64,000 nt of DNA from Caulobacter vibrioides (GTDB taxonomy: Bacteria; Pseudomonadota; Alphaproteobacteria; Caulobacterales; Caulobacteraceae). Shown here piece after piece: positions 34,655 through 44,582 of the stretch. The translations under genes and the position numbers were made by a program. The notes under the pieces were generated by a model. The model had not been told where the DNA came from. It saw only the letters and a program-made list of their open reading frames with translations, and did not search any database. The stretch spans positions 62,001 through 126,000 of the forward strand of contig LNIY01000117.1 of assembly GCA_001449105.1 (NCBI GenBank), given 5' to 3'. Within the stretch, counting starts at the first letter, position 1. Each line of letters starts with the position of its first letter.

Positions 34655-35506
34655 CTACGCCTTCTCGAACACCAGCGGGCCGCCCCAGAAGCTCTGGACG
34701 AGGCCGTTCTGGGGGCCGGGCTGGCCGGTGGTCAGGAAGGCGCGACCGCCGCCCGTACCCGGGTCGTACTCGGGATGACGCTCCAGGTAGCGCTCCAGGG
34801 AGTCGGCGGTCGAGGCCGGCTGGTGGATCACCGGCGTGCCGGCCGGCAGCGCGGCGCGGAAGATGTCGGCGATGATCTCGTAGTGGGTGCAGCCCAGCAC
34901 GGCGCGATCGGGATAGCGGCCGATGCGGGTCTTCAGGGCCTGGACATAGCCTTCGACGGCCTTGGCCAGCTCGACCACGCCGGCGTCGGCCTCGATCATC
35001 GGCACGAGATCCGGGCAGGCTTGCGAGAACACCGCCAGATCCTGCTTTCGCTTGTCGATCTCGATCTCGTAGACGCGTGAGTTGGTCGTGCCCTGGGTGG
35101 AGAACACGCCCAGCACGTCGAGCTGCTCGACCTTGTCGCCGCGGCGCTCGGCCTCGTGTTCCCAGGGCAGGCCCGTGGCCGCCTCGATGGTCGGCACGAT
35201 GATGCCCAGGATGTTGATCGGACGGCCCAGCTGCTTGCGGTAGCCCGGCAGCCAGGTCTGCTGCAGGCGGCGAAGGGCGATGGCCGAGGCGGTGTTGCAG
35301 GCCAGGACCACCAGGCTGGCGCCGGCCTCGAACAGGCGCTCGCAGCCGGCCCGCGTCAGGTCGACGATCTCCTCGCCGGGACGGCCGCCATAGGGGGCGT
35401 TGGCCTGGTCGGCCAGATAGACGAAGTCCGCCTGGGGCAGACGCTGCACGAGGGCGCGGTGGACGCTCAGCCCGCCCACGCCGGAGTCGAAGACGCCGAT
35501 GGTCAT
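34655..35506 (-). CDS. murI: Glutamate racemase
   Basis: MurI makes D-glutamate for peptidoglycan. The 283-residue protein has the start GVFDSGVGGLSVHRAL and the two catalytic cysteines in VLACNTAS and LGCTHYEII. The pairing residues around DQANAPYGGR are also present. It is divergent from the M3 peptidase gene. The PemK-like gene follows 79 bp downstream on the same strand. Confidence 0.96.
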   Translation of the reverse strand: MTIGVFDSGVGGLSVHRALVQRLPQADFVYLADQANAPYGGRPGEEIVDLTRAGCERLFEAGASLVVLACNTASAIALRRLQQTWLPGYRKQLGRPINILGIIVPTIEAATGLPWEHEAERRGDKVEQLDVLGVFSTQGTTNSRVYEIEIDKRKQDLAVFSQACPDLVPMIEADAGVVELAKAVEGYVQALKTRIGRYPDRAVLGCTHYEIIADIFRAALPAGTPVIHQPASTADSLERYLERHPEYDPGTGGGRAFLTTGQPGPQNGLVQSFWGGPLVFEKA

Positions 35507-35639
35507 GCAGCGAGCATTAGACCCGGTCGCGTGCGTCGTCCATGCGCCGGGGCGGCTTCGGCAAAAGGTTACGGTCCTGTCATGTGACGGGGCCGCGACC
35601 TTGGCCTAGGGTCCGGCCACACTCAACGGAGAGCCTTCC

Positions 35640-37781
35640 GTGCAACGTCGCACCTTCCTTCTCACGACCGCCGCGGCCGCCGCCGCGAGCGCCGCCGCGC
35701 CCGGCCTTTCCTTCGCCGCGGAGACCAACCCCTTGCTCGCCCCCTGGACCGGTCCGTACGGCGGCGTTCCCGCCTTCGACAAGATGAAGGTCTCCGACCT
35801 GACGGCGGCCGTCGATACGGCCATCGCCCGGAACCTGTCCGAGGTCGACGCCATCGCCGCCAACAAGGCCGCGCCGACCTTCGCCAACACCATCGCGGCG
35901 CTGGAAGACACCGGCCGCACCCTGGCCGACGTCGCCTGCTACTACGGCATCTGGGGCTCGAACATGAGCTCGCCCGAGTACCAGGCCATCGAGCCGGCGA
36001 TCGACGCCAAGTTCTCGGAGATCGGCGACAAGATCACCCAGAACGCCGCGCTCTTCGCGCGCATCGAGGCGGTCTACAACAGCCCCGAGAAGGCCAAGCT
36101 GACCCCTGAGCAGCAGCGCCTCGTCTGGATCTACTACACCAACTTCGTGCGCTCGGGCACCAAGCTGGCCCCGGCCGCCAAGGCCCGCGTGGCCGCGATC
36201 AACACCGAGCTTTCGGGCCTGTTCACGAAGTTCAGCCAGAACCTGCTGGCCGACGAAGAAACCTATATCGAGCTGACCCCGGCCGACCTGGTCGGCCTGC
36301 CCGACGCCATCAAGGGCGCGACGGCCTCCAGCGCCGAGCAGCGCAAGCTCCCGGGCAAGAACATCATCGTCAACACCCGCTCCAGCGTGGACCCCTACCT
36401 GACCAACTCGCCGGTGCGCGCCACCCGCGAGAAGGTCTGGCGGGCCTTCGTCAACCGCGGCGACAACGGCGGCGCGACCGACAACAACGCCCTGATCGCC
36501 AAGATCCTGAAGCTGCGGGCCGAGCGCGCCAAGCTGCTGGGCTTTGCGACCCACGCCCACTGGCGCCTCGAGAACGCCATGGCCAAGACGCCCGACAAGG
36601 CCATGGCCCTGATGGAAGCCGTCTGGACGCCCGCCATCGAGCAGGTCGCCAAGGACGTGGCCGACATGCAGGCCATCGTCGACGCGGAAGTTAAGGCGAA
36701 TGGGGGGGCGAGCTTCAAGATCGAGCCCTGGGACTACCGCTACTACGCCGAGAAGGTCCGCAAGGCGAAGTACGACCTCGATATGAACGAGGTGAAGCCG
36801 TACATGCAGCTGGAGAAGCTGCGCGAAGGCATGTTCTGGGCCGCCGGCCAGGTCTACGGCTTCGAGTTCAAGAAGGTCGACGGCCTGCCCGTCTACCACC
36901 CGACCATGACCGTCTACGAGGTGCTGCGCGACGGTAAGCACGTGGGCCTGTGGTACTTCGACCCCTACGCCCGTCAGGGCAAGCGCTCGGGCGCCTGGAT
37001 GAACGCCTATCGCAACCAGGAGCGCTTCAAGAAGCCGATCTCGACGATCGTCTCCAACAACTCCAACTTCATCGAGGGCAAGCCCGGCGAGCCTGTGCTG
37101 ATCTCGTGGGACGACGCCAACACCCTGTTCCACGAGTTCGGCCACGCCATCCATGGCCTGAACAGCGACGTCACCTATCCGACCGTCTCGGGCACCAACG
37201 TCGCCCGCGACTATGTCGAGTTCCCCAGCCAGCTCAACGAGCACTGGCTGTCGACGCCTGAGGTGCTGAACAAGTTCTGCGTCCACTACAAGACGGGCGA
37301 GCCGATCCCGCAGGCCCTGGTGGACAAGATCAAGAAGGCCTCGACCTTCAACCAGGGCTTCGACACCACCGAGTACCTGGCCAGCGCCCTGATCGACATG
37401 AAGCTGCACCTCGCGGGCGGCGTCGATATCGATCCGGACGCCTTCGAGCGTGACGAGCTGGCCAAGCTGAAGATGCCCAAGGAGATCGTCATGCGGCACC
37501 GCACGCCGCAGTTCGGTCACGTGTTCTCGGGCGACGGCTATTCGGCCGGCTACTACAGCTACCTGTGGGCCGACACCCTGACCGCCGACGTCGCCGAGGC
37601 CTTCCAGGAGGCGCCGGGCGGCTTCTACGACAAGCCCACCGGCCAGCGCCTGATCAAGACCATCATGTCGCGCGGCAACTCGGTCGACCCGGCCGAGCAG
37701 TTCCGCGCCTTCCGCGGCCGCGACGTGAAGATCGGGGCCCTGATGCGCGACCGCGGCTTCCCGGTTCCTCCGGGCGCGTGA
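35640..37781 (+). CDS. M3 family zinc metallopeptidase (peptidyl-dipeptidase Dcp / oligopeptidase type)
   Basis: The 713-residue protein has the M3 zinc site HEFGHAIHG near residue 497 and the downstream motif EFPSQLNEHW containing the third ligand region. Near the C-terminus is FSGDGYSAGYYSYLWADTL, which is typical of Dcp/OpdA. The N-terminus MQRRTFLLTTAAAAAAS is a twin-arginine-like signal, so the enzyme is probably periplasmic and cleaves short peptides. The start is GTG 35640 preceded by GGAGAG. Length fits Dcp. A strong terminator follows. Confidence 0.93.
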   Translation: MQRRTFLLTTAAAAAASAAAPGLSFAAETNPLLAPWTGPYGGVPAFDKMKVSDLTAAVDTAIARNLSEVDAIAANKAAPTFANTIAALEDTGRTLADVACYYGIWGSNMSSPEYQAIEPAIDAKFSEIGDKITQNAALFARIEAVYNSPEKAKLTPEQQRLVWIYYTNFVRSGTKLAPAAKARVAAINTELSGLFTKFSQNLLADEETYIELTPADLVGLPDAIKGATASSAEQRKLPGKNIIVNTRSSVDPYLTNSPVRATREKVWRAFVNRGDNGGATDNNALIAKILKLRAERAKLLGFATHAHWRLENAMAKTPDKAMALMEAVWTPAIEQVAKDVADMQAIVDAEVKANGGASFKIEPWDYRYYAEKVRKAKYDLDMNEVKPYMQLEKLREGMFWAAGQVYGFEFKKVDGLPVYHPTMTVYEVLRDGKHVGLWYFDPYARQGKRSGAWMNAYRNQERFKKPISTIVSNNSNFIEGKPGEPVLISWDDANTLFHEFGHAIHGLNSDVTYPTVSGTNVARDYVEFPSQLNEHWLSTPEVLNKFCVHYKTGEPIPQALVDKIKKASTFNQGFDTTEYLASALIDMKLHLAGGVDIDPDAFERDELAKLKMPKEIVMRHRTPQFGHVFSGDGYSAGYYSYLWADTLTADVAEAFQEAPGGFYDKPTGQRLIKTIMSRGNSVDPAEQFRAFRGRDVKIGALMRDRGFPVPPGA

Positions 37782-37811
37782 TCGGTCCGCTGACCTGAGC
37801 TGAAACGAGAG

Positions 37812-37844
37812 CGCCCCGCCTGGGAAACCAGGCGGGGCGTTTTT
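37812..37844 (+). terminator. Intrinsic terminator of the M3 peptidase gene
   Basis: A 12-bp perfect stem, CGCCCCGCCTGG / CCAGGCGGGGCG, with loop GAAA and five T, starts 30 bp past the stop codon. Confidence 0.92.
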
Positions 37845-37851
37845 GCTAGAT

Positions 37852-38036
37852 CCTCCCGCCCAGGAAGCCCTTCTCCCATAGGGAGAAGGAGGGGCCCGCG
37901 CCGCAGGCGTGGGAGGATGAGGGGTTACGCGGTCTGCCGTGCCTGCGCGATCGTGGGCAATTCATCGAGGGTGTAACCCCTCACCCTCCCGCCGCTACGC
38001 GGCGGGCCCCTCCCTCTCCCTATGGGAGAGGTGGAC
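37852..38036. repeat. Paired palindromic element, family C copy 1
   Basis: A 185-bp element between the convergent M3 peptidase and chemoreceptor genes. The left arm has CTTCTCCCATAGGGAGAAG, GGGGCCCGCGCCGCAGGCG and GATGAGGGGTTAC. The right arm has GTAACCCCTCACCCTCC, CCGCCGCTACGCGGCGGG and CTCTCCCTATGGGAGAG. The arms are inverted relative to one another around a unique spacer, as in a BIME. A second copy is at 56405-56555. Confidence 0.75.
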
Positions 38037-38037
38037 T

Positions 38038-39834
38038 TCAGGCCGCCCGCCTCGCCGCGCTCGCGCCCGTCCCGATCTTGAACCGGCTGATCAGGCGCGC
38101 CAGTTCGGCGGCCTCGTTCGACAGCGAGTGGCTGGCGGCGGTCGATTGCTCGACCATGGCGGCGTTCTGCTGGGTGGCCTGGTCCATCTGGTTCACCGCG
38201 ACATTGACCTGGGCGAGGCCGGTGGCCTGTTCCTGGGCGCCGGCGGCGATCTCGGCGACGGTGTGGTTGATGTCCTGCACGCCGGCGGTGATGCGGCGCA
38301 GGGCCTCGCCGGTCTGGCCGACCAGGGCCACGCCCGTCTCGACCTGCTGGCCAGACGCGCCGATCAGGCTCTTGATCTCCTTGGCGGCCTCGGCCGAGCG
38401 CTGGGCGAGCGCCCGCACTTCCGAGGCCACGACCGCGAAGCCTTTACCCGCATCACCCGCCCGCGCCGCTTCCACGCCGGCGTTCAGAGCCAGCAGGTTG
38501 GTCTGGAAGGCGATTTCGTCGATCACCCCGATGATGTTGCCGATCTCGCGCGACGAGGCCTCGATCTGCGTCATGGCCGCCACCGCGCGCTCGACCACCT
38601 CGCCGCCGGCCTCGGCGTCCTTGCGGGCGGTGTCGACCGACTTGCGGGCACGGCCGGCGCCTTCGGCGGCCCGGCGCACCGTGGCGGTGATCTCGTCGAG
38701 GGCGGCGGCGGTCTCTTCCAGGCTGGCGGCCTGTTGTTCGGTGCGGCGCGACAGGTCGTCGGCCGCGTGGCTGATTTCGCCCGAGCCGGCGCGGATGCCG
38801 CCGACCGCGCCGCTGATCGTCGCCATGGTCTGCTGCAACTGGTCCATGGCGGCGTTGAAGTCGCTCTGCAGCTTGCGATAGGCGGGCGGGAAGGCCTGGT
38901 CGAGGCGCGCGGTCAGGTCGCCGGCCGCCAGCTGTTCCAGCGCCTGGCCGACCTGGGCGACGACGGCGGCCTGTTCGCGGGCGGCGGCCGCGCGATCGGC
39001 CTCGTTGGCGCCGCGTTCGATCTCGGCCTGGCGGCGATGCTCGGCGGCCTCGCCCTCGACGCGCAGCTTTTCGATGGCGGCGTCCTTGAAGGTCAGCACG
39101 GCCTGGGCCATCGACCCGATCTCGTCGCGACGGCCCAGGGCTGGCACGGCCACGGCGTTGTCGCCGCCGGCCAGACGGCGCATGGCGGTGGTCATGGCGT
39201 CGACCGGCGCGGCGATGCTGCGGGCCAGCAGCCAGCCCATCAGCACTGCGATGGCCACGGCTGCGGCGCCGCCCAGGGCCAGGGCCAGTCCGGCGGCGGT
39301 GAAGGCCTTGTCCTGGGCGGCGATGCGGACGGCCAGTTCGGCGCTCTCGGCGTCGTCTATAGCCTTCAGGGCCTTGCGGACATTGGTCAGGCGGCCGCTC
39401 TTGCCGACGCCGACCCGGGCCGTCTCCAGCTGGGTCGGATCCTTGGCGGTCGCGATCTGGGCCCGCGTCTCGGTGCGGAACACGGCCACGGCCTGGTCCA
39501 GTTGCGCCAGACGGGCTTTCTGGTCCTCACGGTCGGCGCCGTCGGTCAGGGTCTGCCGGGCCTCGTCGTACTTGGCCTGAAAGTCGTCGTACTTGGCGAC
39601 GAAGGACGGATCGAGGCTCGCGACGAAGCCGCGCGCGGCGTTCTGCTGCTCGACCAGCTCGGCCGAGGCCTTCTCGACCGTCGCGCGATAGGCGTAGCTC
39701 TCGGCGTTCAGCGCGGTGACGCGCTGGATCGACGACAGGCCGTTCCAGGCCAGGGCCCCGGCGCCCGCCACCGCCGCCACCAGGACGGCGAAGGCGATGA
39801 CCAGCTTGTGCGCCACCTTAAAGTTGCTGAGCAT
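38038..39834 (-). CDS. Methyl-accepting chemotaxis protein
   Basis: The 598-residue chemoreceptor has a first transmembrane helix at residues 10 to 30, a periplasmic helical sensor of about 160 residues and a second helix near residue 205. A HAMP domain with further helical linker follows. The signalling tip is [41 protein letters not shown]. The first helical bundle of the sensor is alanine-rich and has no recognised ligand motif. The C-terminus ends AARRAA, with terminal alanines like those of Caulobacter ClpXP substrates. No che genes are adjacent. It starts at ATG 39832-39834. Confidence 0.95.
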   Translation of the reverse strand: MLSNFKVAHKLVIAFAVLVAAVAGAGALAWNGLSSIQRVTALNAESYAYRATVEKASAELVEQQNAARGFVASLDPSFVAKYDDFQAKYDEARQTLTDGADREDQKARLAQLDQAVAVFRTETRAQIATAKDPTQLETARVGVGKSGRLTNVRKALKAIDDAESAELAVRIAAQDKAFTAAGLALALGGAAAVAIAVLMGWLLARSIAAPVDAMTTAMRRLAGGDNAVAVPALGRRDEIGSMAQAVLTFKDAAIEKLRVEGEAAEHRRQAEIERGANEADRAAAAREQAAVVAQVGQALEQLAAGDLTARLDQAFPPAYRKLQSDFNAAMDQLQQTMATISGAVGGIRAGSGEISHAADDLSRRTEQQAASLEETAAALDEITATVRRAAEGAGRARKSVDTARKDAEAGGEVVERAVAAMTQIEASSREIGNIIGVIDEIAFQTNLLALNAGVEAARAGDAGKGFAVVASEVRALAQRSAEAAKEIKSLIGASGQQVETGVALVGQTGEALRRITAGVQDINHTVAEIAAGAQEQATGLAQVNVAVNQMDQATQQNAAMVEQSTAASHSLSNEAAELARLISRFKIGTGASAARRAA

Positions 39835-40210
39835 TCGAGAACTTCCCAGGATAGAATTGGGAAGAGTTTCGGATTTTCGGATTAATGGATGTTATTCATG
39901 ACTGCGAAAATCGCCGCCGGCCCTTGTTTTCGACAGTTTCCCGGCGAGGAAGTCGTTCCAACATAGGGATAGACGCGTGGATGCGGCATCTCGCCGCATC
40001 GCTGGACTCGCCAAGGCGGAACCGGCGATATTCGTCCGTGTACAGAGTACTTGCGAATACCCTGAATGCGGTCGCCGTTTCGGGGAGTTTTCGTTCTATA
40101 CGCGCAGGGCGAGAACTATGAGATAAGGAACGAGGCGTGGTCGCAACCGGGGGGCGGGGCCGCGCGTATTGCAAGCATGGCCGAGCTTTCGGCCGAGCAA
40201 GGACGTCCCG
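39835..40210. other. 376-bp intergenic region with lower GC
   Basis: This space is upstream of the leftward chemoreceptor gene and contains several AT-rich patches, for example around 39850-39900 and 40020-40060. It also has a GCGGCATCTCGCCGC hairpin near 39977. It probably holds the chemoreceptor promoter. I find no gene or RNA that I can name. Confidence 0.35.
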
Positions 40211-40321
40211 ATGGAAGCCCCTCGTCCCCTGCCCATGATCCGCCCCATGCTGTGGCTGGCGGCGGCCGCCTTTACAGCCGGCTTCGGCGGCTATCTGCTG
40301 GTGGGCCTGGGCGCGCGGTAG
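40211..40321 (+). CDS. Predicted 36-residue single-helix membrane protein
   Basis: The short frame encodes MEAPRPLPMIRPMLWLAAAA and then FTAGFGGYLLVGLGAR. It has a single hydrophobic helix with a proline/arginine-rich cytoplasmic start and a glycine-rich end. A weak purine patch (GCAAGGACG) precedes the ATG. It lies in the space left of dut, convergent with it. Coding is inferred from composition alone. Confidence 0.45.
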   Translation: MEAPRPLPMIRPMLWLAAAAFTAGFGGYLLVGLGAR

Positions 40322-40376
40322 GATCGCTCCCGTCCTTCCCGCCGTCGCGGCGGAAAGGACGGAGCGCCGAAAGACC

Positions 40377-40838
40377 TTACCGGCCGCCGGTCGAGCCGAA
40401 GCCGCCGGCGCCGCGATCGGTGTCGTCCAGGGCCGCCACCAGGTTCCAGGCCGCCTGCACGACGGGGGCGATCACCAGCTGGGCGATGCGGTCGCCGCGA
40501 CGGATGACGAAATCCTCTTCGCCCAGGTTGGCCAGGATCACCTTCACTTCGCCGCGATAGTCGCTGTCGATGGTGCCGGGCGAGTTCAGGCAGGTGATCC
40601 CCGCCTTGGCCGCCAGACCCGAACGCGGCCGCACCTGCGCCTCGAAACCCTGCGGCACGGCGAAGGCCAGGCCCGTCGGCACCATGAAGCGGGCGCCGGG
40701 CTTCAGCGTCAGGGGCGCGTCCTCCTCGACGGCGGCGCGCAGGTCCATGCCGGCGGCGCCGACGGTCTCGTAGGCGGGCAGCGGCAGGCCGTGGGCGTGG
40801 GCGAGCTGGACGACGGGGATATGAGGCGTGGTGGTCAT
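40377..40838 (-). CDS. dut: dUTP diphosphatase
   Basis: Dut hydrolyses dUTP to dUMP, keeping uracil out of DNA. The 153-residue trimer-type enzyme has all five motifs: [38 protein letters not shown] and the terminal [12 protein letters not shown]. It starts one base after the coaBC stop, so the two are cotranscribed, a common bacterial arrangement. Confidence 0.96.
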   Translation of the reverse strand: MTTTPHIPVVQLAHAHGLPLPAYETVGAAGMDLRAAVEEDAPLTLKPGARFMVPTGLAFAVPQGFEAQVRPRSGLAAKAGITCLNSPGTIDSDYRGEVKVILANLGEEDFVIRRGDRIAQLVIAPVVQAAWNLVAALDDTDRGAGGFGSTGGR

Positions 40839-40839
40839 G

Positions 40840-42048
40840 TCAGGTCAGGGCTTCCGCGATGCGTTGGGCGATGGCCTGGGCGACGGCGTCCTTGGACGCG
40901 CGCTCCCAGCGTTCGGTGTGGTCCTTGGCGATCAGCAGGACCGCGTTCTCGGTACCGCCCATGACGCCCGGCTCGGTGACGTCGTTGGCGATGATCCAGT
41001 CGCAGCCCTTGCGCGCCAGCTTGGCCCGGCCGTGGGCCTCGACGTCGTCGGTCTCGGCCGCGAAGCCGACCACCAGTTTCGGGCGGTCGGGGCCGGTCGC
41101 GGCCAGGGTCGCCAGGATGTCGGGGTTCTCGACGAAGGTCAGGGCCGGCGGGCCGCCCTTGTCCTTCTTCAGCTTGGAGCCGAACACCTCGTCGACCCGC
41201 CAGTCGGCGACGGCGGCCACGAACACCCCGACGTCGGCCGGCAGCGCGGCCTGCGACGCGGCGAGCATCTCGCGGGCGCTCTCGACGTCGACGCGGGTGA
41301 CGCCCGGCGGGGTGGCCAGGGCCACGGGGCCGCTGACCAGGGTGACGCGGGCGCCCAGCCTGGCCAGCGCCTCGGCGATGGCGTAGCCCTGGCGGCCGCT
41401 GGAGCGGTTGGTGACGCCGCGCACCGGATCGATGGCCTCGAACGTGGGACCGGCCGTCACCAGGGCGTGCTTGCCGGCCAACGGCCGCGCCGCCGAGCCC
41501 TGCAGCATCTTCACGATCGCCTCGAAGATTTCGGGCGGTTCGGCCAGGCGGCCGGGACCGAACTCGCCGCAGGCCATGGCGCCTTCGTCCGGACCGACGA
41601 AGGTCACGCCGTCGGCCTTCAGGGTCGCCACGTTGCGCTGTACGGCCGGGTGCAGCCACATGCGCACGTTCATGGCCGGGGCCATCAGCACGGGCTTGTC
41701 GGTGGCCAGCAGGGTGGTCGAGGCGAGATCCCCGGCCAGGCCGTTGGCGGCCTTGGCGATCAGGTCGGCGGTGGCGGGGGCGACCACCACCAGGTCGGCT
41801 GATCGCGACAGCTGGATGTGGCCCATCTCGGCCTCGTCGGTCAGCGAGAAGAGGTCGTCGTAGACCTTGTCCTCGCTGAGCGCGGCCAGCGACAGGGGTG
41901 TGACGAACTCGGCGCCCGCCTTGGTCAGGATCGGCCGCACGCCGACGCCGGCCTTGCGCAGCAGGCGGGGCAGCTCCAGGGCCTTGTAGGCCGCCACGCC
42001 GCCGCCGACGATCAGGAGCACGCGCTTGCCGCCCGGGATGTCGCTCAC
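40840..42048 (-). CDS. coaBC: Bifunctional phosphopantothenoylcysteine decarboxylase/synthetase
   Basis: CoaBC joins cysteine to phosphopantothenate and decarboxylates the product in CoA synthesis. The 402-residue protein has the flavoprotein decarboxylase half with [10 protein letters not shown] and the active cysteine loop [11 protein letters not shown]. The synthetase half has [21 protein letters not shown], with the NxSSGxxG motif, and FAAETDD. Both halves look intact. It is the first gene of the coaBC-dut unit. Confidence 0.96.
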   Translation of the reverse strand: MSDIPGGKRVLLIVGGGVAAYKALELPRLLRKAGVGVRPILTKAGAEFVTPLSLAALSEDKVYDDLFSLTDEAEMGHIQLSRSADLVVVAPATADLIAKAANGLAGDLASTTLLATDKPVLMAPAMNVRMWLHPAVQRNVATLKADGVTFVGPDEGAMACGEFGPGRLAEPPEIFEAIVKMLQGSAARPLAGKHALVTAGPTFEAIDPVRGVTNRSSGRQGYAIAEALARLGARVTLVSGPVALATPPGVTRVDVESAREMLAASQAALPADVGVFVAAVADWRVDEVFGSKLKKDKGGPPALTFVENPDILATLAATGPDRPKLVVGFAAETDDVEAHGRAKLARKGCDWIIANDVTEPGVMGGTENAVLLIAKDHTERWERASKDAVAQAIAQRIAEALT

Positions 42049-42214
42049 CTTGAAGGCCTCTCGTCCGCCGGTTCCCCTCCGCGCATAGAGCGCCTCGCGC
42101 CCGCAGGCAATCGGCGCGCGCGTCGGCGATGTGAAAGCTTAACGGTGGGGCTCGACTCGCGTTCTTTTTTCGTTCACTAATCGTTAAGGTGGTAAACAGC
42201 GAGGTGTGACGATC

Positions 42215-42790
42215 ATGACGGGAGCGTGGCGTTTCGGACTTCTGGCCTTGCCGGCCCTGCTGCTGGCGGCCTGCGACGGCGGGGCATCGGCGGTGAAGGC
42301 CCCCAGGGGCGGCGAGACCGCCTCGGCCGAGGGCGTCAACAGCGGCGGCGGCGCACCGGCCGGGACGGAGGTCGCCGAGGCCTCCGCGGCGGCGCGGCAG
42401 GCGGCCGATCCGCGCGATGCGCCGGTGCGGTTGATCGCCGGCAAGCCGATGTGGGCGGCCAACCGCACCCGTTCGGCGGAAGAGAACGCCCAGCGCGGCT
42501 TCGAGCGGTTCGGCGAGGCCTTCGGGGCCCGCGACGTCGACGACTATGTGCGCAAGACCCACGCCTTCGTGGCCAGGCCGCCGGCCGGCGTCCAGACCCT
42601 GACCCGGTCGAACGGCGACACCCTGATCTACGACCCGGCCGGCAACGTCTTTGCGGTGGTCACCCGGGCCGGGGCGCCGCGCACCATGTTCAAGCCCGAC
42701 GACGGCGCCGACTACTGGCGTCGCCAGAAGGAGGGCCAGAGCCGCCGCACCGTCGCGTCCGAGCGACGCGGGTCCGACCGGAACGGCTGA
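42215..42790 (+). CDS. Predicted lipoprotein with a toxin-domain-like C-terminal region
   Basis: The 191-residue protein has a lipoprotein signal with lipobox LLAAC at residues 16 to 20 (ATG 42215; an in-frame GTG at 42206 is less well spaced from GAGG). A low-complexity Gly/Ala/Glu linker follows. Residues about 95 to 180 (RFGEAFGARDVDDYVRKTH, LTRSNGDTLIYDPAGNVFAVV, RTMFKPDDGADYWRRQK) resemble a C-terminal domain I know from polymorphic or contact-dependent toxins. That resemblance is from memory and is not proof of toxicity. No immunity gene is recognisable; the next gene is DUF5076. Confidence 0.7.
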   Translation: MTGAWRFGLLALPALLLAACDGGASAVKAPRGGETASAEGVNSGGGAPAGTEVAEASAAARQAADPRDAPVRLIAGKPMWAANRTRSAEENAQRGFERFGEAFGARDVDDYVRKTHAFVARPPAGVQTLTRSNGDTLIYDPAGNVFAVVTRAGAPRTMFKPDDGADYWRRQKEGQSRRTVASERRGSDRNG

Positions 42791-42812
42791 TTTCGCGCGA
42801 CAGGGGGAAGGC

Positions 42813-43154
42813 ATGAAGGAGCAGCCGATACCGGACGCGGCGCTGCGCGATCCGACGGCCACCGAGCTGGCGCGGATCTGGGTGGCCGAGCATGGTCTGC
42901 ACTGCGGCCTGTGCATCGGGATCTATGACGAGACGCCGATCGACGAGGCCAGGGCCTGGGGGATGATGCTGGCCGACCTGCTGCGCCATCTCGGTCGCGG
43001 CCTGTCGGACTATTATCGCCGCGATCCGGTCGAGGTGGTCGACGTTCTGCTGGAGGCCATGCGCGACGAGCTGGCCAGTCCCAGCTCGCCGATCCAGGGC
43101 GGCCTGACCTCGCGCGACGATGAGCCGGACGCCGGCCAGGTCAAGGCGCACTGA
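42813..43154 (+). CDS. DUF5076-like protein
   Basis: The 113-residue cytoplasmic protein begins MKEQPIPDAALRDPTATEL, followed by IWVAEHGLHCGLCIGIYDE and a helical half with AWGMMLADLLRHLGRGL. This pattern matches DUF5076 proteins found in Caulobacterales and neighbours; no function is known. GGGGGAAGG precedes the ATG. It is 22 bp after the lipoprotein gene and probably cotranscribed. Confidence 0.75.
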   Translation: MKEQPIPDAALRDPTATELARIWVAEHGLHCGLCIGIYDETPIDEARAWGMMLADLLRHLGRGLSDYYRRDPVEVVDVLLEAMRDELASPSSPIQGGLTSRDDEPDAGQVKAH

Positions 43155-43344
43155 GGAAAACCAGGGGCGTCGCGAACGCGCGTGCGCCATGTCACAGTCG
43201 CGGGTTCTACCCGTGGCCAAGGGCGAAGGTTCGGTCGTGCCGGCGGCCGGATGGCCGGGCGCGGCCGGGGCTGGGCTCCGCCGTGTCCGGACGCCTGACA
43301 CGAGGTGCGTCCCGGAAAGCGTGGGGAAGAGAAGGTTGGGGGCG

Positions 43345-44424
43345 ATGCGGGTGATCGATCGACGAGGAATGCTTGGCCTGTTCGCCGCCGCGGGGGCGAG
43401 CGCCCTGACGTCCGGAGCGGGGGCTTCCGGAGCGGGAGCGCAGGGGTCGGGCCGCGCGGTTCTGGAACCGGCGCCGTCGAGGCCGGTCGGTTTTCCCAGG
43501 CCCGACCGCGAGGTGCGGCTGACGGTTCCGGGCGGGCGGGTCTATGCGCGGATCAACGGTGATCTCGACGCCGCCCTCAGCGGCGCGGGCCGGCCGCCGA
43601 TCGTCATGGTGCACGGCGGGCCGGGCGGCACGCATTCGGGATTCCTCGACGCTCTGGCCCTGTCGGACGAGCGGGCGGTGATCCTCTACGACCAGCTCGA
43701 CAGCGGGCTGTCCGACCATCCGATGGACCCGGCCAACTGGACGGTGGACCGCTTCGTTGACGAGTTGGAGGCGGTGCGCGAGGGACTGAAGATTCCGCGC
43801 TGGCACGTGCTGGGCCACAGCTGGGGCGGCACGGTCGCCCTGGAATACGGGGCGCGCCGCGCGCCGGCCCTGGCCAGCCTGATGCTGGCCAGCCCGCTGG
43901 TCTCGACCCGCAGCTGGATCGCAGACGCCAACCTGTTGCGCGGCGACCTGCCGCCCGTTGTGCAGGACCAGCTGACCCGCTGCGAGGCGCCGCCGCCGTC
44001 GCCGCTCGACAAGGCCTTCTCGGTGGCCTGCGACGCGGCGACGAACGCCTTCTACGGGGCCTTCCTGACCCGCGAGCCGCCGTCGCCGGCGCATCGCGCT
44101 TACCGCCCGGCCGGCGATCGGGGCTTCAACCCGGTGCTCTACAAGACGATGTGGGGCGCGACCGAGTTTTCGGCGACCGGCACGCTGAAGGCCTATGACG
44201 GCGAGCCCCTGCTCGACCGGCTGGACGGGCCGCGCACCCTGTTCATGGTCGGCCAGTACGACGAGGCCCGACCGGCGACGACCATCGCCTTCTCCCGTCG
44301 CGCCCGGGGATCGGAACTGGCGGTGGTGCCCGGCGCCGGCCACGCCACCTTCACCGATCGTCCGGAAGAGACGGTGGCCGTGCTGCGTCAGTGGCTGCGT
44401 CGGATGGACAGGAGGCCGTCGTAA
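43345..44424 (+). CDS. Alpha/beta hydrolase, proline iminopeptidase (S33) family
   Basis: The 359-residue protein has a twin-arginine-like leader (IDRRGMLGLFAAAGASALTSG), so it is probably exported folded. The hydrolase core has the oxyanion HGGPGG motif, DQLDSGLSD, the nucleophile elbow GHSWGG, the acid in VGQYDEA and the histidine in PGAGHATF. HGGPG plus GHSWGG is typical of proline iminopeptidases and related L-amino-acid amidases. The ATG at 43345 is chosen because the leader starts there. It stands alone with 190 bp upstream and 158 bp downstream, and nothing was recognised in either. Confidence 0.9.
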   Translation: MRVIDRRGMLGLFAAAGASALTSGAGASGAGAQGSGRAVLEPAPSRPVGFPRPDREVRLTVPGGRVYARINGDLDAALSGAGRPPIVMVHGGPGGTHSGFLDALALSDERAVILYDQLDSGLSDHPMDPANWTVDRFVDELEAVREGLKIPRWHVLGHSWGGTVALEYGARRAPALASLMLASPLVSTRSWIADANLLRGDLPPVVQDQLTRCEAPPPSPLDKAFSVACDAATNAFYGAFLTREPPSPAHRAYRPAGDRGFNPVLYKTMWGATEFSATGTLKAYDGEPLLDRLDGPRTLFMVGQYDEARPATTIAFSRRARGSELAVVPGAGHATFTDRPEETVAVLRQWLRRMDRRPS

Positions 44425-44582
44425 GGCGAGCCATGGATCCGTAACGATCCGCGGTCGCAGAGGTCGGCGCTTATGCACCGTCGAGGTGCTGGTGGCGGTG
44501 CTGCTCCGGTGATCCTGCCGGCGCGGCGCGGCGCGCGGTGGGCGTCGGGCGGTCGCAGAGGGACGTCGCAGAGGGGCGTCGC

